Assembly: GCA_003561815.1 (NCBI GenBank)
Contig: PWVP01000084.1
Location: 1 to 9,876 of the forward strand
Direction of reading: 5' to 3'
Length of the DNA stretch: 9,876 nt
DNA from: Campylobacterota bacterium
GTDB taxonomy: Bacteria > Campylobacterota > Campylobacteria > Campylobacterales > SZUA-545
Shown: positions 6,406-9,876 of the stretch, piece after piece
Numbering within the stretch: position 1 is the stretch's first letter
Layout: every line of letters begins with the position of its first letter
Position numbers and translations under genes: made by a program
The notes under the pieces: generated by a model
What the model was told of the DNA's origin: nothing
Database searches by the model: none
Seen by the model: the letters and a program-made list of their open reading frames with translations, nothing else

Positions 6406-8071
6406 GCATCTGCCCGTGGGGGTCTGGCTGCAAAAAGAGCAGCTCCGCAGCAGCGATCATCGATTCTGAAGCGCTCACCACCGCCCGGTTGGTGGAGATA
6501 AAGGCGGGGGCGCTGTTCTGGACGATATCGCCGCTCTTGATGGCGCGGTAGATGGTGCGAAGGGCGTTTTTATCCTCATCTTTTAGGGTGGAGAGGATCT
6601 CATCGACGCGCTCAAGCCGCTTTTTCGGGTCGCCATCGGGCTCCATCGCTTTGAGCAGATTGCGGTAGAGGTCGCAGATTCTCAGTCGCGCCTGATTGTA
6701 GTGATCGAGCATATAGTCATCTTCGCTGAGGGCAAACTCATCGAGGTTGTGTTTGATATCCTTGATCACCTTTGCGGTGTAGGTCGCCTCCCGGGTGGCG
6801 GCCAGGGCGTTGTTTAGCTGCGCCTCATCCTCAGGGGAGCGCTCCCCGATCTCAGTCGCGTAGGCGAGGATGCTCGACTCCAGCCGCTTGATCCGCTCAT
6901 ACGCCTCCTGGACATTGATATCGAGCACGCCGGGGTTGGAGTAGACGATGGCGGTGGTTTTGCGCTTCAGCCCGAAGAGATCCTTAGGGGGCACATTTAA
7001 GAGCACCAGCGTAAAGCGCATCACCTCCCGAATCAGGTGGCGGGTCTCGTTTTTGAGCGCCTCCACGCTCGCTTCGGCCATCTGGGGTTTGACGGCGTGC
7101 AGGTATTTGGTCACCCGCCGCTCCTCACGGGTGAAGCGGCGCATCAGCCAGGCGGAGAGCCCCATAATAAAGCCGGAGAAGATCAGCACCCCCATGACAT
7201 TAAAGAGGGTGTGAAAGATCGCTAATCCAAGCACCAGATTATCCTGCATTTTGAGCAGATCCAGCACTACCCAGGTCATCGGTTTGAGCAAAATCAGCGC
7301 GACGATGCCGGTGGCGATGTTAAAGATCAGATGGGCCAGCGCAACCCGTTTCTTATCGGCACTGCCGCCGATGCTGCCCATCATAATGGTGATTGTGGTG
7401 CCCACATTGGCCCCAATCACCAGCACCGCAGCGGTATCAAAGGTGATCACCCCCGCAGCGAGTGCAGAGAGAAAGATCGCAATCGAGCCGGCACTGGACT
7501 GGATCGCCGCTGTCAGCAGCGCACCGATGGCGAGGTAGGCCAAAAAGCCGTAGCCGCCAAAGGCGGCCATATCGACATGATCGGCGACACTCTCCATGCT
7601 ATCTTTCATCATGTCCAGGCCGAAAAAGAGCAGACCAAAGCCGAACATCAACTGGAAGGTCGCTTGCGCTTTACGGCTGCCACTCATGAGCATCAGCCCC
7701 AGCGCGCCGATCCCGATCAGAGGGGTGGCAAAGGCGTTGACATCAAACTGAAAGCCCACCAGCGCCACAATCCAGCTCACTCCGGTTGAGCCGATGTTGG
7801 CCCCAAACATCACACCGATACCGCTGGAAAGCGCCATAATGCCCGCACCCACAAAGGCGAGCACCATCAGCGAGACCAGTGAGCTGCTCTGCAAAGTAGC
7901 GGTGGCGATGGCGCCGGTGATGACCGACTTACCGATGGTGTCGGTGGTTTTTCGAAGCAGCGTCTTAAAGCGCGCCCCGGCAGCGGTTTTGATGCCGCTT
8001 TCAAGCTGCATCATGCCGAAGAGAAACATTCCCAGGCCGGCAAAGGCGGCCATCAGGTTGATCTCACTCAC
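6389..8071 (-). CDS. Na+/phosphate cotransporter (NptA/YjbB type) with PhoU-like C-terminal domain
   Basis: This 560-residue protein should be a sodium-coupled phosphate carrier of the SLC34-like COG1283 group in the inner membrane. The membrane part (about residues 5-315) shows the inverted repeat of the family. Its first half has TLQSSSLVSL (Q61-SSS) and GANIGST, and its second has AIQSSAGSIAI and GANVGTT. The second repeat reads QSSA rather than QSSS. A helical cytoplasmic tail (about 320-545) resembles PhoU, the usual layout of bacterial members. The start is GTG 8071, with AAGGG 8 bases before it, and it overlaps the end of the upstream gene by 8 bases. An ATG six codons later lacks a better ribosome site. 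Direction of transport is not visible: E. coli YjbB exports phosphate under load, while NptA imports it. Closeness to ppk1 supports a role in phosphate balance. Confidence 0.92.
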   Translation of the reverse strand: MSEINLMAAFAGLGMFLFGMMQLESGIKTAAGARFKTLLRKTTDTIGKSVITGAIATATLQSSSLVSLMVLAFVGAGIMALSSGIGVMFGANIGSTGVSWIVALVGFQFDVNAFATPLIGIGALGLMLMSGSRKAQATFQLMFGFGLLFFGLDMMKDSMESVADHVDMAAFGGYGFLAYLAIGALLTAAIQSSAGSIAIFLSALAAGVITFDTAAVLVIGANVGTTITIMMGSIGGSADKKRVALAHLIFNIATGIVALILLKPMTWVVLDLLKMQDNLVLGLAIFHTLFNVMGVLIFSGFIMGLSAWLMRRFTREERRVTKYLHAVKPQMAEASVEALKNETRHLIREVMRFTLVLLNVPPKDLFGLKRKTTAIVYSNPGVLDINVQEAYERIKRLESSILAYATEIGERSPEDEAQLNNALAATREATYTAKVIKDIKHNLDEFALSEDDYMLDHYNQARLRICDLYRNLLKAMEPDGDPKKRLERVDEILSTLKDEDKNALRTIYRAIKSGDIVQNSAPAFISTNRAVVSASESMIAAAELLFLQPDPHGQMRETQA

Positions 8072-8693
8072 CCAGTTCGCCCTTGGGCGGCTCGCCGTAG
8101 GTGTTGAGCCGAAGCACGGGCCGTCCGCTGTGATCGGTCGCCTCGATCGAGACCCGACCGCTCACTTTGCGCCCCACCAGACCATCTTTGATCGCCTCTA
8201 GTACGCTCATAAAGTTGCGCGTCGGCGGCACCTCGATGTGATCGATCTCCTTAGAGTGGATCTGATCGACCAGGCGGTTGATCATGTAGTAGAAGACCTG
8301 CTCGTTGGTCTGGCGCTGCAAGCGGTAGTCAAACATGTAGCGCAGGTTGCTAATCAGCGCTTCGCGTTCGCGCTCATTGAGCCCCTCGTAGTGGCTGGCA
8401 TCGCGGATCTGCTTTTCGAGCTGATCGCGGTAGGCGGCCACCTGCGCCTCGATGCGCATTAGTGTCTGCGGATCGTTTCGGGTGGCGGCCAGAACCATCT
8501 CCTGATCGGTGGGCATCCGCTCGGGATACTCATAGCGAAGATGTTTGCCGTGCCAGTGGTGGTGATCAGAGATCAACATATAGAGCTTATAGGCCGAGGG
8601 GATAAGATCGTACTTATCCCACTGCCCACGCATGAAGGAGACCCCCCCGGGCGTAATGATCACCTCCTCACCCACATGACGAATTGTTACCAC
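8064..8693 (-). CDS. Unrecognised protein, first gene of the phosphate/lipid A operon
   Basis: I do not recognise this protein. With GTG 8693 as start it has 209 residues. The frame stays open to a TTG at 8768 (234 residues), but the extra 25 codons cross the divergent promoter region. The N-terminal part (about 1-50) has short beta-like segments and the phrase TPGGVSFMRGQWDKYD. A histidine cluster HHHWHGKH sits at about residues 44-51 and could bind a metal. The middle (about 65-150) is charged and helical, probably coiled coil, and the C-terminal 45 residues look beta-rich. There is no signal peptide or membrane segment, so it is probably cytoplasmic. It overlaps the Na/Pi cotransporter by 8 bases and faces ppk1, so a link to phosphate handling is a reasonable guess from position only. 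Codon use looks like its neighbours. The gene is very likely real because of the tight overlap and the length of the open frame; its function is unknown. Confidence 0.78.
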   Translation of the reverse strand: MVTIRHVGEEVIITPGGVSFMRGQWDKYDLIPSAYKLYMLISDHHHWHGKHLRYEYPERMPTDQEMVLAATRNDPQTLMRIEAQVAAYRDQLEKQIRDASHYEGLNEREREALISNLRYMFDYRLQRQTNEQVFYYMINRLVDQIHSKEIDHIEVPPTRNFMSVLEAIKDGLVGRKVSGRVSIEATDHSGRPVLRLNTYGEPPKGELGE

Positions 8694-8700
8694 AGTAAAT

Positions 8701-8706
8701 CCACCT
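8701..8706 (-). promoter_or_regulatory. Ribosome binding site favouring GTG 8693
   Basis: AGGTGG on the minus strand lies 7 bases before GTG 8693. No such site precedes the longer TTG start at 8768, so the shorter protein is preferred. Confidence 0.45.
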
Positions 8707-8738
8707 GCCGTTTCCGCGCCCCTCTTTGTGAGCGCTCT

Positions 8739-8768
8739 AACATACTCTAGGGTAAAATAGTAGATCAA
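8739..8768 (-). promoter_or_regulatory. Candidate promoter of the minus-strand operon
   Basis: On the minus strand TTGATC (8768-8763) and TATGTT (8744-8739) are separated by 18 bases. Each matches four of six sigma-70 consensus positions. This would put transcription start about 35-40 bases before GTG 8693. It is a weak call made by eye. Confidence 0.3.
8753..8758 (+). promoter_or_regulatory. Candidate -10 element for ppk1
   Basis: TAAAAT lies 35 bases before the ppk1 start codon, a sensible position for a short leader. No convincing -35 is found at 16-18 bases upstream. It overlaps the candidate minus-strand promoter, so the two genes would compete for or share regulation. No clear Pho box was seen. 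Confidence 0.3.
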
Positions 8769-8793
8769 AGCCCATTAAAAGGAGCCTCAAAAG

Positions 8794-9876
8794 ATGGCCG
8801 CTTATACACCGGAGCACTTCATTAACCGTGAACTCTCCTGGCTGCGTTTTAACACCCGTGTTCTGCAGGAGTCACTTAATGATCGTAATCCACCGCTTGA
8901 GCAGCTAAAGTACCTGGCCATCTACGGCACCAACCTCGATGAGTTTTATATGATCCGCGTCGCCGGTCTTAAGGAGATGGTCAAGGCGCGGGTTCACCCC
9001 GGTGGCGCCGACAGTATGAGCGCCTATGATCAGCTAAAGGCGATTCGAGAGTATCTTCAAAGCGAGCTGCCGCTGCTGGAGAGGCGGATAGAGGAGCTTT
9101 TTGAGGTGCTCGATCATAAAGGGCTGCATGTGCGCCGCTACGAGCAGCTCACTCAAGCACAAAAACGCAAAGCCAACGCCTACTTCTCCACCCAGCTCTA
9201 TCCGGTGATTATCCCGATCGCGGTTAATGCGACGCACCCCTTTCCCCACCTGAACAACCTCAGTTTCGGCATGGTGGTCAAGCTCCAGGAGCCTGGAAGT
9301 GAAGCGATGCGTTTTGGGCTGATCCGCCTGCCGCGGATACTGCCGCGGTTTGTGGAGATCGATAGCACCACCTTCGTGCCGATCGAGTCGATTGTCTATC
9401 ACCACATCAAAGATCTCTTTCCTGGATTCGATCCCATCGCCCACGCGCCCTTTCGGGTCACGCGCAATGCCGATATCTCCATCGAAGAGGAGGAGGCCGA
9501 TGACTTTCTGGAGGTGCTCGAAGAGGGGCTCAGGCTGCGGCGAAAAGGCGAGATCGTGCGGCTGGAGGTGGGCCGGGGGTGCGATGGTGATCTGCTGGAG
9601 TTTCTCATCACCCATATGGGGGTGAGCCGTGAGGATGTCTACACCCGCACCACCCCGATGAATCTGGGCGCCTACTGGCAGCTGGTGACCAACAAACGCT
9701 ACGCCCATCTGCTGCTCAAGCCCAATCCACCCAAGGCGCTCGCCCCCTTTGACACCAAAGAGCCGGTGATGAATGTGATGGATAAGCAGGATGTGGCGCT
9801 GCTGCTACCCTATGAGGGGTTTAACCCCGTCGAGCGGCTAATTCAGGAGGCGGCAAGCGATCCCAATGTGGTGGCG
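8794..9876 (+). CDS. ppk1: Polyphosphate kinase 1, 3' end cut by window
   Basis: This enzyme polymerises the gamma phosphate of ATP into inorganic polyphosphate, reversibly. The first 361 codons are present and the frame is open to the last base; the family usually has about 690-720 residues, so roughly half is missing. Visible are the N-terminal domain, beginning FINRELSWLRFNTRVL with AIYGTNLDEFYMIRVAGL, and most of the head domain (HPFPHLNNLSF, RLPRILPRF, FRVTRNADIS, EEEEADDF, LRRKGEIVRLEV). The catalytic histidines of the C-terminal domains lie outside the window. ATG 8794 has AAGGAG at 8779-8784. The wording matches my memory of the Campylobacter jejuni enzyme closely, which is the best lineage clue here. 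It is transcribed away from the Na/Pi cotransporter operon, with which it shares a short intergenic region. Confidence 0.96.
   Translation, partial: MAAYTPEHFINRELSWLRFNTRVLQESLNDRNPPLEQLKYLAIYGTNLDEFYMIRVAGLKEMVKARVHPGGADSMSAYDQLKAIREYLQSELPLLERRIEELFEVLDHKGLHVRRYEQLTQAQKRKANAYFSTQLYPVIIPIAVNATHPFPHLNNLSFGMVVKLQEPGSEAMRFGLIRLPRILPRFVEIDSTTFVPIESIVYHHIKDLFPGFDPIAHAPFRVTRNADISIEEEEADDFLEVLEEGLRLRRKGEIVRLEVGRGCDGDLLEFLITHMGVSREDVYTRTTPMNLGAYWQLVTNKRYAHLLLKPNPPKALAPFDTKEPVMNVMDKQDVALLLPYEGFNPVERLIQEAASDPNVVA

Noticed and set aside
8694..8768. TTG start at 8768 for the unknown protein
   Set aside because: It lacks a ribosome site and would make the N-terminus cross the candidate divergent promoters. 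GTG 8693 has AGGTGG at good spacing. The choice is not certain.
9034..9708. Long open frame of 224 codons on the minus strand within ppk1
   Set aside because: It lies wholly opposite the clearly conserved polyphosphate kinase and its translation shows no recognisable domain. GC-rich codon use creates such shadows.

Overview
The window is about 9.9 kb of GC-rich bacterial DNA, densely packed with eight protein genes. It has no RNA genes, insertion sequences, CRISPR arrays or integration signs that I can see. The best lineage guess is a GC-rich member of the Campylobacterota (Epsilonproteobacteria). The polyphosphate kinase N-terminus carries phrases I associate with that group (FNTRVL, HPFPHLNNLSF, RNADISIEEEEADDF, LRRKGEIVRL). 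The histidine kinase has the AHQWRQPLN H-box common there. The acyltransferase C-terminus looks less typical of the group, so a sulfur-oxidising gammaproteobacterium remains possible. The gene content suits a redox-sensing, possibly chemolithotrophic organism.

Left arm, + strand (1-3525): the 3' part of a membrane histidine kinase overlaps a three-gene redox module. The module holds a fumarate reductase/succinate dehydrogenase-type flavoprotein (959-2434), its iron-sulfur subunit (2431-3108) and a thioredoxin-fold [2Fe-2S] ferredoxin (3110-3490). It ends in a clear intrinsic terminator (3500-3525). No membrane anchor or CCG-domain (SdhE/HdrB-like) subunit is present. The usual covalent-FAD histidine is missing, and the third iron-sulfur motif has an extra cysteine that should make it a [4Fe-4S] site. 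Together these suggest a soluble enzyme biased toward fumarate reduction, with the small ferredoxin as a candidate electron partner.

Middle (3526-5491, + strand): a stand-alone diguanylate cyclase has a periplasmic single-heme-c sensor domain, a HAMP linker, a cysteine-rich GAF-like region and an intact GGEEF active site with an I-site. It meets the next gene tail to tail, and the two stop codons share CTAG.

Right arm: three minus-strand genes are overlapped like an operon and read leftward. They are an unrecognised protein of about 209 residues (8693-8064), a Na/Pi cotransporter with a PhoU-like tail (8071-6389) and a LpxL-type lipid A acyltransferase (6405-5488). All three appear to use non-ATG starts. 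Divergent from them is ppk1 (8794 to the window end), which makes polyphosphate. Phosphate uptake and phosphate storage therefore flank the same short divergent promoter region, with the unknown protein beside it.

By hand count the sequence CGATCG occurs 21 times (about 3 expected from composition). Five of these lie in perfect GCGATCGC octamers, and none falls between 4756 and 8143.
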